From Sporisorium sorghi (taxonomy: Eukaryota; Basidiomycota; Ustilaginomycetes; Ustilaginales; Ustilaginaceae), in assembly GCA_023212695.1 (NCBI GenBank), contig JALCCG010000045.1, forward strand, positions 42,200-106,199: 64,000 nt of DNA, written 5' to 3'. The notes below the pieces were generated by a model that ran no database searches, had not been told where the DNA came from, and saw only the letters and a program-made list of their open reading frames with translations. Positions 28,506 to 37,620 of this stretch are shown piece after piece; positions within the stretch are counted from its first letter, which is position 1, and each line of letters begins with the position of its first letter. The translations under genes and the position numbers were made by a program.

Positions 28506-28685
28506 TTATTCTTCGTCCATGACAACTCCCGGTACATCCAAACGGCTGTGCAGCTCCCGGCACTCCGGCTGATCGCATACACCATAGAAGGTGGCAATCC
28601 GATCCGTATCCACTGTATCGACTTGAGCGTTGCAATGTCTGCATAAGATGACACCCATATTCATTTGTTTAACGGAATCGTTCAT
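28506..28685 (-). CDS. SR1P-like small GapA-binding peptide
   Basis: A 59-residue frame from an ATG at 28685 whose ATGA overlaps the gapB stop codon. The core MGVILCRHCNA, then a second Cys in FYGVC, matches the pattern of SR1P, the small peptide that Bacillus subtilis encodes on the SR1 RNA and that binds GapA. A start at Met10 would give a size closer to SR1P. In B. subtilis the repressor CcpN controls gapB, pckA and SR1; here all three functions lie in one operon. Assignment is by pattern and context, not by alignment. Confidence 0.75.
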   Translation of the reverse strand: MNDSVKQMNMGVILCRHCNAQVDTVDTDRIATFYGVCDQPECRELHSRLDVPGVVMDEE

Positions 28686-29692
28686 GCTTCACTCATCCTC
28701 TCTTGTACCAGATGGGTTAAGTCTATAACTCTGCTTGCATATCCCCACTCATTGTCATACCAAGCCATTAATTTAATAAATCCATCAGATGCGCTTACCG
28801 TTAAGCCATCTATGACCGCTGACTTGTCGTTTCCTATAAAATCGGCAGATACAAGCGGTTCCTCCGTATAATCCACATATGCCGAAAAAGCACCTCTTGC
28901 CGCTTCGCGCAGCACGCCCTGTACATCCTCCGTTGTCATCTCTTTTGAGACCCGCAGGGTCAGATCAATCAGGGATACGTCCTGCGTTGGAACGCGGATG
29001 GAGCTTCCCTCAACGCAGCCGGACAGATGGGGAAGCACATCGATCAGCGATTTGCCAACACCTGTCGAAGTCGGAACAATGGATTGCGTACAGCCCCTGG
29101 CCCTTCGCAAATCCTTGTGGGGATTATCGAGATGCCTCTGGTCCGAGGTGAAGGAATGTATGGTGGTCATCCACCCCCGCTCCACGCCGTACGCCTGATC
29201 CAAAATAAACAATACGGGAGACAAGCAGTTCGTTGTACAGGATGCCGCCGACAGCAGAGTGTGCTTCCGGGGATGATACTGATGGTCGTTGACCCCCATG
29301 ACAACCGTCAGATCCATTCGGTCTCCCGGCGCGGAGATGATCACCGTTGATGCGCCTCCCGCCTTATGCTGCTCTGCACTCTCACGGTTGTTGAACTTTC
29401 CAGTTGCATCAATGACGATCTCCACGCCAAGGGCTTGCCATGGTATGCGCGATGGATCAGGCTCATATATCACCTGTATGGAGTGCCCATTAATGATAAG
29501 GGCATCGTCCTTTCCCCATATCGCAGCATCCCACGTCCCATGAACCGAATCGTATTTCAACAAATGGGCGATGGTCTCAATGGGATGCATGCTGTTAATC
29601 GCCTTCAGTTGAGTTGAATGCTCAGCCATCAGCTTCCTGATCAATAACCTGCCGATTCTCCCCATTCCGCTTATACCGATTCCCGGATTCAT
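28682..29692 (-). CDS. gapB: Type I glyceraldehyde-3-phosphate dehydrogenase, gluconeogenic GapB type
   Basis: 336 residues from an ATG at 29692 five bases after GGAGGG (the frame is open upstream). Cys152 in SAASCTTNC is the catalytic cysteine, and His in TTIHSFTSDQ the general base. At the cofactor-specificity position the NAD-type Asp is replaced: AINSMHPIET instead of a VND pattern, which suggests NADP preference, as in gluconeogenic GapB. First gene of the gapB-sr1P-pckA operon, and overlapping the small gene by four bases. Confidence 0.92.
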   Translation of the reverse strand: MNPGIGISGMGRIGRLLIRKLMAEHSTQLKAINSMHPIETIAHLLKYDSVHGTWDAAIWGKDDALIINGHSIQVIYEPDPSRIPWQALGVEIVIDATGKFNNRESAEQHKAGGASTVIISAPGDRMDLTVVMGVNDHQYHPRKHTLLSAASCTTNCLSPVLFILDQAYGVERGWMTTIHSFTSDQRHLDNPHKDLRRARGCTQSIVPTSTGVGKSLIDVLPHLSGCVEGSSIRVPTQDVSLIDLTLRVSKEMTTEDVQGVLREAARGAFSAYVDYTEEPLVSADFIGNDKSAVIDGLTVSASDGFIKLMAWYDNEWGYASRVIDLTHLVQERMSEA

Positions 29693-29827
29693 TTCATCCC
29701 TCCGATTATGCGCTTTATATATCCTTCTTACGCAATTAATGTACAATATAAATAAATAATGCGCAATATATAATAGCATATTTGTTGTAAAATTATTATT
29801 TATGACGTCATATTAAAATAATACAAA

Positions 29828-29858
29828 AACCACCCTCTGTATTCACAAAGAGGCGGTT
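29828..29858 (-). terminator. Intrinsic terminator upstream of gapB
   Basis: On the minus strand AACC, then CCTCT, pair with AGAGG and GGTT around a 9-base loop, followed by TTTTT. No known gene on this strand ends here, so it must end a short leader or small RNA starting between about 29955 and 30000. Confidence 0.6.
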
Positions 29859-29955
29859 ACTGCCTGGTGCTGCCAAATCGCCCCATAAGTACACCGTTTG
29901 TCCTCAATGAGCACACACAAGATCCGAGCAATCCGCTTTCGTTATACGATTCCAT
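29857..29955 (-). CDS. Candidate 32-residue leader peptide ahead of gapB
   Basis: ATG at 29955 to TAA at 29857; the peptide has two cysteines (CVC) and ends MGRFGSTRQ. The stop codon falls in the 5' side of the terminator stem at 29828-29858. AGGTG directly precedes the ATG, too close for a good ribosome site. It may be a leader peptide, part of a small RNA, or chance. Confidence 0.25.
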   Translation of the reverse strand: MESYNESGLLGSCVCSLRTNGVLMGRFGSTRQ

Positions 29956-30078
29956 CACCTAACCGGACTTAAGTTAATTTTTTTAATTACATCCGTGATT
30001 GTTGGTACAGAAATTGCTTGTTTAATCTTCATAAGTTCAAGTCAAGGTTATCACCAAACTTGCGGAGGGATCATGATC

Positions 30079-31224
30079 ATGATGATAAGAATCGAACGAG
30101 ACGAATTAGGGGCTGTAGAGGTACCAGCCTATGCTTACTATGGGATTCAAACACTGCGAGCCGCCGAAGTTTATCCGACTGCCGGAACGCCCGTTCACCA
30201 AGCGTTTATCGCAGCCATGGCTAATGTTAAAATCGCGGCTGCAAAAGCAAATCTGGAAATCGGTGCGCTGCCTCAACGAATCGGCAACCTCATTGTACAG
30301 GCAGCAGAAGAGATATTGAGGGGTAAACATTCGAAGCACTTCATCGCCGATTGTTCGCAAACCGCATCCGGGGATATTCTGAACACCAATATGAATGAAG
30401 TACTGGCCAACCGCGTCCTGGAATTCCTGCTTGAAGATAAAGGAAACTATAGTGTTGTCAATCCTGAGCTGCACGCGAATTTAGGTCAGACGTCAAACGG
30501 GGTCATGTCGGCTTCTCTTCAGATCGCAGCTTATCGGCTCACACAGGATTTAATCAAGTCCTTGCAGGATTTGATAACCGAATTATTGTATAAAAAGGAA
30601 CCCCTCGACCAGCTCCAAACGCCAGAAATTTCTATGTATCATTCCGGTGCTCCGCTATGGCTCAGCCGCCAATTCGAGGATTATGGCCAGTGCATTCAAA
30701 GCGATATGACACGACTGGACAAAGCCGTCTCGCAGATGAATACCATCTGCTTGAATTCGGCAGCCATGGGCAGACAGCCTGATCATCATTCCGGATTTAA
30801 CGAGAGAGCCACCTCCCATTTACAGGAGCTAACCCAAATCGAGCTGTTTGCTTCCAAGAGCGGAGAACCATCTTATCATGTTGCTGTTGAGCTCTCTTCC
30901 GCACTAAAAGGCCTGGCTGTTAACCTGTCCAAGTTATGCAGCGACATTCGCCTCGGTGCTTCGTTGGAGCAGATCGATATCCATCCGGCCAACGGCATCG
31001 TACACGAAAAGGCCGTATCCCTAAGCCAATCTGCCTTTCAGGTCATGGGACTCGACCACAGCATCAGCCTCGCAGCCGAAATCGGCATGCCGGATCGAAA
31101 CGCTATCCCGCCCATTATCATCTACAATGTGATGGAGTCCTTGAGCTTGCTTATCAACGGAATCCAATCCTTCACGCTGGGTGCCAGGGGAAGCTCGAAT
31201 TCTTCCAGCCCAGTCTTCCGCTAA
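30079..31224 (+). CDS. Aspartase/fumarase-superfamily protein with lost catalytic motifs
   Basis: About 381 residues versus ~470 for real aspartate ammonia-lyases. The N-terminus (RIERDELGAVEVPAYAYYGIQT) and the C-terminal AFQVMGLDH...EIGMPDRN region are clearly AspA/AnsB-like. However, the lyase signature GSSxMPxKxN is absent (DIHPANGIVHEKAVSLSQ stands there), so the catalytic serine loop is missing, and the QSTND-type motif has become QTSNG. The middle is shortened. It is probably a non-catalytic homologue or decaying gene, although the frame is complete. Ribosome site GGAGGG; start taken at 30079, with ATGs at 30073 and 30082 possible. Confidence 0.75.
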   Translation: MMIRIERDELGAVEVPAYAYYGIQTLRAAEVYPTAGTPVHQAFIAAMANVKIAAAKANLEIGALPQRIGNLIVQAAEEILRGKHSKHFIADCSQTASGDILNTNMNEVLANRVLEFLLEDKGNYSVVNPELHANLGQTSNGVMSASLQIAAYRLTQDLIKSLQDLITELLYKKEPLDQLQTPEISMYHSGAPLWLSRQFEDYGQCIQSDMTRLDKAVSQMNTICLNSAAMGRQPDHHSGFNERATSHLQELTQIELFASKSGEPSYHVAVELSSALKGLAVNLSKLCSDIRLGASLEQIDIHPANGIVHEKAVSLSQSAFQVMGLDHSISLAAEIGMPDRNAIPPIIIYNVMESLSLLINGIQSFTLGARGSSNSSSPVFR

Positions 31225-31268
31225 ATATCCCCTGATAGGGGTAACTACAGCGGCAATTGAAATGAAAT

Positions 31269-31304
31269 AGCGGCGCAGGAATACTCCCTGCGCCGCTTTT
31301 TTTT
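31269..31304 (+). terminator. Intrinsic terminator after the aspartase-like gene
   Basis: An 11-bp GC-rich perfect stem (AGCGGCGCAGG / CCTGCGCCGCT) with a 7-base loop is followed by eight T. Confidence 0.92.
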
Positions 31305-31441
31305 AAAGATGAATCATAGCGCAGTGTTCAACAGAGACTAGAACCACGGAAGAAAATCGTGCTCCATTGCCCAGCATCCCTTTCGGGAGCCCCTTCAGTT
31401 CTGTTCCAAAGGCTCGGGGCCAACATGCTAAACACCCTTTA

Positions 31442-32794
31442 TCATCTCCGCCTCCGATAGGTTGAGGATAAGATTTTCAATTCTTCACGGTACTTGGTCA
31501 CCGTTCTGCGCGATAACTGTATTCCTTCTGCAAATAATAGCTCAACGATGGTCTGATCGGAGTGCGGCTTGCTCTTGTTCTCGGCATCGACAAATTCCCT
31601 GATCCTCAGCTTTACGCTGCGGGAGGATGCCCCGCTTCCGTCCGCTGTGGCTATGCTTGGTGCGAAAAAAAATTTCAAAGGAAACACACCTTGCGGAGTA
31701 AGCACGAACTTGTCGTGAATTGCCCGGCTGACTGTGGATTCATGCATATCCAACATGCTGGAGATGGTAAGCAAATTCATCGGCCGAAGACCTCTCACAC
31801 CTCTCGCCAGAAATTCCTGTTGTTCCTCCATCATCGCCGTTACTACCCTCATCAGGGTCAGCTTCCGCATCTCGATACAGCGTTCAATCCAACGCGCCGA
31901 ATTAAAGCAATGATTTAAATAGGAGTCCGCTTCGGCCGTTTGCCTGATTTTGATCCACTCCCGGTATTCCTTATTCACGAAAAGCCTGGGGTGGGCATAC
32001 GGGTGCATTGCAACCGTCCAACCATCCCCTACACAGCGGACTACAGCATCAGGAACAATATAATGTCGTTCTGGAATGCTCATCGATAACCCCGGACGCG
32101 GATTCAGGCTGCGGATATACTGTGATGCCCTGCTCACCTGCTCCTTGCTGATTCGTAAAGAAAAGCCGATCTGATCGAAACTTCCATCGGCCAGCTGCGG
32201 TAAATACCCATCCACGATTTCTTCCGCATACGGAACAGGTTCCGGGTCCCGCGCGATTTGCAGCAGCAGGCATTCCTGCAAACTCCTGGAGCCTATTCCT
32301 GCTGGCTCCAGAGATTGCAGCTGATGAAGCGCTGCCTCCAGAAGATCATCAGAAACCTTCAACACTCCTCCGAGGTCTGACAACTCCGCATCCAGATACC
32401 CGTCATCATTAAGATTCCCCGCCAAAAAGGCAGCAACCCGGTACACATCGGTTGGAAGGGAGAGGAGACGGAGCTGATTCTGCAGCCTTGTCTCCATGGA
32501 TTCTTGCGCCGACTTCACATTCCACAACGGATCTTGATCATACGCAATGCTGCCGCTGCTTGCTCCGCGTTTCTTGCGATATAGATACCCATCACGTCCA
32601 GCTTCAATCTCAAGGACCGGGTTCTCCATCGCCTGTTCCTGCAAATATTGCAAAAGCTCATAACCTGACAATGACAAAATATGAATCGACTGCTTCAATT
32701 CAGGTGTTACAGTCAGAGTCGTACGTTGATCCTGCACCAATGAATAGTTTAACAACTCATCTCCCCCTTCCTCCAGGGTCAGCTCAAACTGCAT
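31442..32794 (-). CDS. rpoN: RNA polymerase sigma-54 factor (SigL/RpoN)
   Basis: About 450 residues. N-terminal Gln/Leu-rich activator region (QSIHILSLSGYELLQYLQEQ), a central core-binding part, and a C-terminal RpoN box (RRTVTKYREEL) that reads the -24 element. ATG at 32794 is chosen; a TTG-initiated frame extends 14 codons further. It lies 84 bases downstream of the P5C dehydrogenase gene in the same direction with no obvious terminator, so the sigma-54 promoter at 34487 may transcribe it too. Confidence 0.95.
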   Translation of the reverse strand: MQFELTLEEGGDELLNYSLVQDQRTTLTVTPELKQSIHILSLSGYELLQYLQEQAMENPVLEIEAGRDGYLYRKKRGASSGSIAYDQDPLWNVKSAQESMETRLQNQLRLLSLPTDVYRVAAFLAGNLNDDGYLDAELSDLGGVLKVSDDLLEAALHQLQSLEPAGIGSRSLQECLLLQIARDPEPVPYAEEIVDGYLPQLADGSFDQIGFSLRISKEQVSRASQYIRSLNPRPGLSMSIPERHYIVPDAVVRCVGDGWTVAMHPYAHPRLFVNKEYREWIKIRQTAEADSYLNHCFNSARWIERCIEMRKLTLMRVVTAMMEEQQEFLARGVRGLRPMNLLTISSMLDMHESTVSRAIHDKFVLTPQGVFPLKFFFAPSIATADGSGASSRSVKLRIREFVDAENKSKPHSDQTIVELLFAEGIQLSRRTVTKYREELKILSSTYRRRR

Positions 32795-32878
32795 CCTACG
32801 ATCTTTTTCCTCTACTATACTTAATTTGGTTTGCAATGAACATTGAATATTGAAAGTTGAATGTTACAGAAAGTCTCA

Positions 32879-34426
32879 TTAAAACCGGTCGGAAACCAGC
32901 TTGCCTTGAGTAAACAGCAGCAGATAATCCCGGCCCCCTGCCTTGGAATCCGTACCCGACATATTGAATCCGCCGAACGGATGAGTTCCAACCAAAGCCC
33001 CTGTGCACTTGCGGTTGAAATATAAATTCCCGACGTGGTACTCACGTCTGGCTTTCTCCAGGTTAGCGCCATTGCGCGAGATAACAGCCCCTGTTAAACC
33101 ATAATCGGTTCCGTTTGCAATTTGTATGGCTTCGTCAAACGACGCCGCTTTTGTGAACGCTACGACTGGTCCAAAGATCTCTTCCTGTGAAATTCGGGCA
33201 TCCGCAGCCACATCTGCGAAGATGGTAGGCTCGATAAAATAGCCGTTCGAGTCACCCGTACTGCCGCCGAGCACCAAACGCCCTTCCTGCTTGCCAATTT
33301 CAATATATTCCAGTATTTTATTATATGCTTTCTCATCTATAATCGGCCCCAGATTGGCATCTGCATGTGCCGGGTTTGTCATCTTCAACTGACTCGCACG
33401 CTCCACTACCCGTTCCAGTACCGTGTCGTATACGTCTTCATGGATGATGGCGCGTGAACAAGCAGAGCACTTTTGCCCGGAGAACCCGAATGCGGACATT
33501 GTTATCATATCCGCTGCCAGATCCAGATCAGCTTCGGAATCCACAACGATGGCATCTTTGCCGCCCATCTCGGCCACGACCCGCTTGATCCATTTTTGTC
33601 CCGGATTAGCCTTGGCAGCTCGTTCATTAATTCGGAGACCGACATCCCGGGAACCAGTAAAGCTGATGAATCTTGTAAGCGGATGGTCGACCAGGTAGTC
33701 CCCTACTTCACCGCCGGGACCCGGGAGGTAATTGACAACACCGGGTGGAAGACCCACCTCTTCCAGCAAGGCCATAAATTTCGCTGCAATCACCGGCGTA
33801 GTGCTTGCCGGCTTTAGGACAACGGTATTGCCGGTAACGAGAGCTGCTGTAGTCATACCCGCCATAATGGCCAGCGGAAAATTCCAAGGCGGAATGACGA
33901 CACCAACTCCAAGCGGGATATAATACAGCTCATTCTCTTCCTCGGCACTTGCCGTTAACGGCTGAGGCAGACTGAGCCGCTGCATCTCCCGTGCATAAAA
34001 TTCCAGGAAATCAATGGCTTCCGCCGTTTCCACATCAGCCTCTACTCTGGTCTTTCCGGCCTCGAAGGTCATGATGGCCGAGAATTCATGCTTGCGCCGG
34101 CGCAGAATGGCCGCTGCCCGGTACAGATATCTTGCGCGTTCATTCGGATCGGTGCGCTTCCATGTCTCGAATGTCGCTGCCGCGACTTGGATCGCTTTCT
34201 CTGCAAGCTGGGCATCCGCTTGCGAGACAATGCCAATCACCTGCGAATGATTGGCCGGATTTATGGAAAAGGCTGTACGGTCCGTTGTAATTCTCTCGCC
34301 GCCAATGATGAGCGGGTACTCTTTGCCTAGTTCAGCCTCTGCTTTTTTTAGCGCCTGCTCATATAATTCGTGGTTTCTTTCTTCCTTAAAATTCACAAAT
34401 GCCTCATTCTTAAACTCGGTTCTCAT
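32879..34426 (-). CDS. 1-pyrroline-5-carboxylate dehydrogenase
   Basis: 515 residues from the ATG at 34426, exactly the RocA/PutC length (frame open to 34474). It oxidises glutamate semialdehyde/P5C to glutamate with NAD. The aldehyde dehydrogenase motifs are present: the Glu in [12 protein letters not shown], and the catalytic Cys in [15 protein letters not shown]. It is the partner of the divergent proline dehydrogenase. A -24/-12 promoter lies about 60 bases upstream. Confidence 0.95.
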   Translation of the reverse strand: MRTEFKNEAFVNFKEERNHELYEQALKKAEAELGKEYPLIIGGERITTDRTAFSINPANHSQVIGIVSQADAQLAEKAIQVAAATFETWKRTDPNERARYLYRAAAILRRRKHEFSAIMTFEAGKTRVEADVETAEAIDFLEFYAREMQRLSLPQPLTASAEEENELYYIPLGVGVVIPPWNFPLAIMAGMTTAALVTGNTVVLKPASTTPVIAAKFMALLEEVGLPPGVVNYLPGPGGEVGDYLVDHPLTRFISFTGSRDVGLRINERAAKANPGQKWIKRVVAEMGGKDAIVVDSEADLDLAADMITMSAFGFSGQKCSACSRAIIHEDVYDTVLERVVERASQLKMTNPAHADANLGPIIDEKAYNKILEYIEIGKQEGRLVLGGSTGDSNGYFIEPTIFADVAADARISQEEIFGPVVAFTKAASFDEAIQIANGTDYGLTGAVISRNGANLEKARREYHVGNLYFNRKCTGALVGTHPFGGFNMSGTDSKAGGRDYLLLFTQGKLVSDRF

Positions 34427-34486
34427 ATCGAACAACCATCCTCTCACCATTTGTTTTAGATATCGCTTTCTCATTCAAAGATTACA

Positions 34487-34502
34487 AGCAATTATCGTGC
34501 CA
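34487..34502 (-). promoter_or_regulatory. Sigma-54 promoter of the P5C dehydrogenase gene
   Basis: On the minus strand TGGCAC, five bases, then TTGCT: a match to the -24/-12 consensus with correct spacing. It drives the dehydrogenase and perhaps rpoN behind it. Confidence 0.85.
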
Positions 34503-34522
34503 AGTTCAAACTCCATGATATT

Positions 34523-34538
34523 TGGCACATTTTTTGCT
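34523..34538 (+). promoter_or_regulatory. Sigma-54 promoter of the proline dehydrogenase gene
   Basis: TGGCAC-ATTTT-TTGCT matches the -24/-12 consensus exactly. It lies 20 bases from the opposing sigma-54 promoter and 64 bases before the proline dehydrogenase start. Confidence 0.88.
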
Positions 34539-34601
34539 TAAGAATATGTCGATTCCGTATTTTTATTACACTAATCAAGCTCTTGTAAGGAGGAGTAACC
34601 T

Positions 34602-35522
34602 TTGGATCGCATTGAACTTTATCGCAAAACACTGTTGTCGGTATCCGGCAACCGTTTGGTCGAGAAACTTGCCATTAAATACGGCCGGAAATTGGCAGGT
34701 AAATTTATTGCAGGCGACACACTCGCTGAGGCACTGGACGAAATTGAGCACCTGAATGGCAAGGGAATCATGGTGACGCTGGATCACTTGGGAGAAGGTA
34801 TATCGCACCTAAACGAAGCTGCAGCCTACCGGGAAGAATATATCAGGCTTGTGGAGGGCATCGCTGAGCGGAAAGTGAGCTCCAATGTATCGCTGAAGCC
34901 GACGCAGATGGGATTGGCCCTCAACCCGCAAGTCTGTTACGATAACATCCGCTCGATCGTACGCCAAGCTAAACAACACAACAATTTCATCCGAATTGAT
35001 ATGGAAGATTCTCCTTTTACCCAAGCCACGATTGATATTGTGCTCCGGCTGCATGCAGAGGGTCTGAACAATGTCGGCACCGTCATCCAGGCATATCTGC
35101 ATCGCACAGTGGAAGATGTTAATCAATTAATTGATGCTAAAGTCAATCTTCGGCTTGTAAAGGGAGCCTATAATGAACCGGCATCGATTGCCTATCAGCA
35201 AATGAATGAGGTCATCGACAATTACAAACGGATCATCCGGATGCATTTGGACAGAGGCGTATATACAGCGATTGCCTCACATGATGATAGAATCATAAAT
35301 TGGGTCAAAGCCTACGCCAAGGAAAATGGCATCACCGCCGATGCGTTTGAGTTCCAAATGCTCTACGGTTTGCGGATGACGGATCAGGCGGAATTAGCCA
35401 AAGAGGGCTACCGCATCCGCTGTTATATGCCTTATGGCACGATGTGGTACCCCTACTACACCCGGCGACTGGCCGAGAAACCGGCCAATCTGTGGATGGT
35501 TCTCAGCAATATGTTCAAATAA
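34602..35522 (+). CDS. Proline dehydrogenase
   Basis: 306 residues, TTG start just after AAGGAGGAG. FAD-dependent first step of proline breakdown, in a (beta/alpha)8 barrel. Conserved family segments include RIDMEDSPFT, RLVKGAYNEP and the C-terminal YYTRRLAEKP, which binds substrate. Its product P5C is taken by the divergent dehydrogenase. Transcribed from the sigma-54 promoter at 34523. Confidence 0.95.
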   Translation: MDRIELYRKTLLSVSGNRLVEKLAIKYGRKLAGKFIAGDTLAEALDEIEHLNGKGIMVTLDHLGEGISHLNEAAAYREEYIRLVEGIAERKVSSNVSLKPTQMGLALNPQVCYDNIRSIVRQAKQHNNFIRIDMEDSPFTQATIDIVLRLHAEGLNNVGTVIQAYLHRTVEDVNQLIDAKVNLRLVKGAYNEPASIAYQQMNEVIDNYKRIIRMHLDRGVYTAIASHDDRIINWVKAYAKENGITADAFEFQMLYGLRMTDQAELAKEGYRIRCYMPYGTMWYPYYTRRLAEKPANLWMVLSNMFK

Positions 35523-35525
35523 TAT

Positions 35526-35553
35526 TTACACTGAAAATCAGGCTGGGTATAAT
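35526..35553 (+). promoter_or_regulatory. Sigma-A promoter of the sigma-54 activator gene
   Basis: TTACAC, 16 bases, TATAAT, ending 53 bases before the activator's start. The activator can thus be made without sigma-54. Confidence 0.6.
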
Positions 35554-35606
35554 GGCCCTATTAATACAAACAAGATAAAATGTATTCATATATAGGGGGC
35601 ACCGGA

Positions 35607-37349
35607 ATGAAACATGTTTTGCCTAGTCTGGAATGCCTTATCCGTACGGATTACAGCATGATTCATCTGTCCAGCCTGTCAGAGCTTGAGAACGGTCAAC
35701 ACGAGGCGGCCGGAGTTCCTGTCTTTTTGGAGGACGGTCAGGGCCGTTATGGTTTGCTACAATTCGAAGCCGATGCCAAAATTCTTGATCAGCCCTGTGT
35801 AATGGATGTTGCTGCTGTAAATATAGATGAGTCTATACAAAGTATTGCGCAAGCATTCCGAGCGGCCCCTCTGGCGATTGTGGAACGTGACGGCACACCC
35901 GTTGGCTACATCTCATCAAGCGATGTGATCGAAGCTGCGCTGCAAGCGTTTCGCCATCTGGAGGCCTATTTCTCCACCACTTTGGAAACGCTTAATCCCG
36001 ATGTCGCAATTACACTCATCAACGAGGAAGGCCATGTGGCTGTCTGGACATCCGGCGCGGAGCACATCTTCTCCATTCGCAGGGACGAGATTATCGGGAA
36101 GCCTGCTTCGGATTTTTTCCAAGCGGACCGTTTGCAGTCGCTCCGAACGCTCAAAACCGGAGAATCGGCGCATAAAATGCAGCATCGGCCTCGCCAGGAT
36201 ATGTTTGTCCTCATTAATTCCAACCCCATCACCTTAGATGATCAGATCATTGGCGCTGTAGCGGCAGAATCCGATCTGACTACACAAATGAGACTCCATC
36301 AGGAACTGCTCCAGATGACAACCAAAGTCCATCATTTACAGAAGGAAGTCGCCATGCTCAGCCCTTCCAGCGACCCTTTCCAGCATATCAAAGGAACTAG
36401 CCGAACCATCAAGAATAGCATCGATACCATCCGTAAGATCAGTACAACCAAAGCGACGGTTCTCATTCAAGGAAAAAGCGGCACCGGGAAAGAGCTCTTC
36501 GCCAAAGCCATCCACGATTCCCGTGAAGGGAGCAGCGCTCCGTATATTGCCATCAACTGCGGAGCCATTCCGGCTGCCTTGTTCGAGAGTGAGTTGTTTG
36601 GCTATGAGCGGGGAGCGTTCTCGGGAGCGGATCCCAAAGGCAAGAAAGGAAAAATAGAACTCGCGAGCGGCGGTACATTGTTCCTCGATGAAATCGGGGA
36701 AATGCCGCTGGAAATGCAGGTCAAGCTGCTTCGTGTGCTGCAAGAGCGCAGTTATTTTCCCGTTGGCGGCACACAGCTGAAGCGGACCGACTGCCGTATC
36801 ATCGCAGCAACCAACCGTAATCTGGAACAGATGATTGCCGAAGGCAGCTTTCGTGAGGACCTGTACTATCGACTGAACGTAGTGTCTATCGAGATTCCTT
36901 CCTTGCGTGAACGCAAAGAAGATATTTACGAATTGACGCAATCCTTTTTACATGAATTCTCGCTTATTTACGGCCGGCACATCCAGTCTATTGCTCCCGA
37001 TGTGTTAGAAGATCTGCTGCGGTACGACTGGCCGGGCAATATCAGAGAATTGCGCAACACCATAGAGCGACTGGTGATATTCTCCACCGATGGTGAGATC
37101 CGGCGCGAATATTTGCCTGACAACATTTACTCTGGCGACAAACAGCTGCCCGTCCCAGCCCATGATTCCAACAATATGAACACTCCCCCCATCACCGGAG
37201 AGGCGTTTCAAGCCGCGCTCGACGATTACGAACGGAAATTGTTATCCCAGGCATTAGCAGCCGTTAACGGTAACAAGCTGAGCATGGCTAAACAACTTGG
37301 CATTTCAAGAGCTACATTGTATAACAAGCTGAAACGGCTGAATCTTTGA
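35607..37349 (+). CDS. Sigma-54-dependent enhancer-binding activator (CBS-like, PAS, AAA+, Fis HTH)
   Basis: 580 residues from an ATG seven bases after AGGGGG. N-terminal CBS-like region (about 55-110), PAS domain (about 125-220), AAA+ domain with Walker A GKSGTGKE (about 289-296), the sigma-54 contact loop GAFSGA (Ser replaces the usual Thr) and Walker B GGTLFLDEIGEM, then a C-terminal Fis-type HTH (LSMAKQLGISRATLYNKLKR). RocR-like in layout. Position next to putB and the two -24/-12 promoters says it activates proline catabolism; the effector is unknown. Confidence 0.92.
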   Translation: MKHVLPSLECLIRTDYSMIHLSSLSELENGQHEAAGVPVFLEDGQGRYGLLQFEADAKILDQPCVMDVAAVNIDESIQSIAQAFRAAPLAIVERDGTPVGYISSSDVIEAALQAFRHLEAYFSTTLETLNPDVAITLINEEGHVAVWTSGAEHIFSIRRDEIIGKPASDFFQADRLQSLRTLKTGESAHKMQHRPRQDMFVLINSNPITLDDQIIGAVAAESDLTTQMRLHQELLQMTTKVHHLQKEVAMLSPSSDPFQHIKGTSRTIKNSIDTIRKISTTKATVLIQGKSGTGKELFAKAIHDSREGSSAPYIAINCGAIPAALFESELFGYERGAFSGADPKGKKGKIELASGGTLFLDEIGEMPLEMQVKLLRVLQERSYFPVGGTQLKRTDCRIIAATNRNLEQMIAEGSFREDLYYRLNVVSIEIPSLRERKEDIYELTQSFLHEFSLIYGRHIQSIAPDVLEDLLRYDWPGNIRELRNTIERLVIFSTDGEIRREYLPDNIYSGDKQLPVPAHDSNNMNTPPITGEAFQAALDDYERKLLSQALAAVNGNKLSMAKQLGISRATLYNKLKRLNL

Positions 37350-37454
37350 TGATGCACCGAATTCTAATTAATTGGACACTCTTCCATCACACTGTATAAA
37401 AGATTAGAACCTTTGCAGAGAAGTTCATGGTTTGAGAATCTTAACCTGAACCCG

Positions 37455-37484
37455 TTGCTAAACCCAAAAACCGCGAGTTATACT
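37455..37484 (+). promoter_or_regulatory. Predicted promoter of the paralogue B leader
   Basis: TTGCTA, 18 bases, TATACT. It corresponds to the TTGCTG/TACACT pair before paralogue A. Confidence 0.45.
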
Positions 37485-37500
37485 AGACCTATACTGAGGA

Positions 37501-37576
37501 CGTGAAGAACACGCCGCTTCCATACGATGTATCCCGAATGAAGTGATCGGGCTGCATGGGTATGGGGCGGCTTTTT
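37501..37576 (+). promoter_or_regulatory. Conserved leader with elaborate terminator hairpin (paralogue B)
   Basis: GTGAAGAACACGCCGCTTC opens the element as in paralogue A. GCCGC pairs with GCGGC, CCATAC with GTATGG, and an extra inner CCCGA/TCGGG helix is present; TTTTT follows. It ends 44 bases before the gene start, so it could act as a transcription attenuator or end a separate small RNA. Confidence 0.6.
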
Positions 37577-37620
37577 AATGTTTGTTTTTATTAAACAACA
37601 CAAAGGGGGTAAACCGATAC

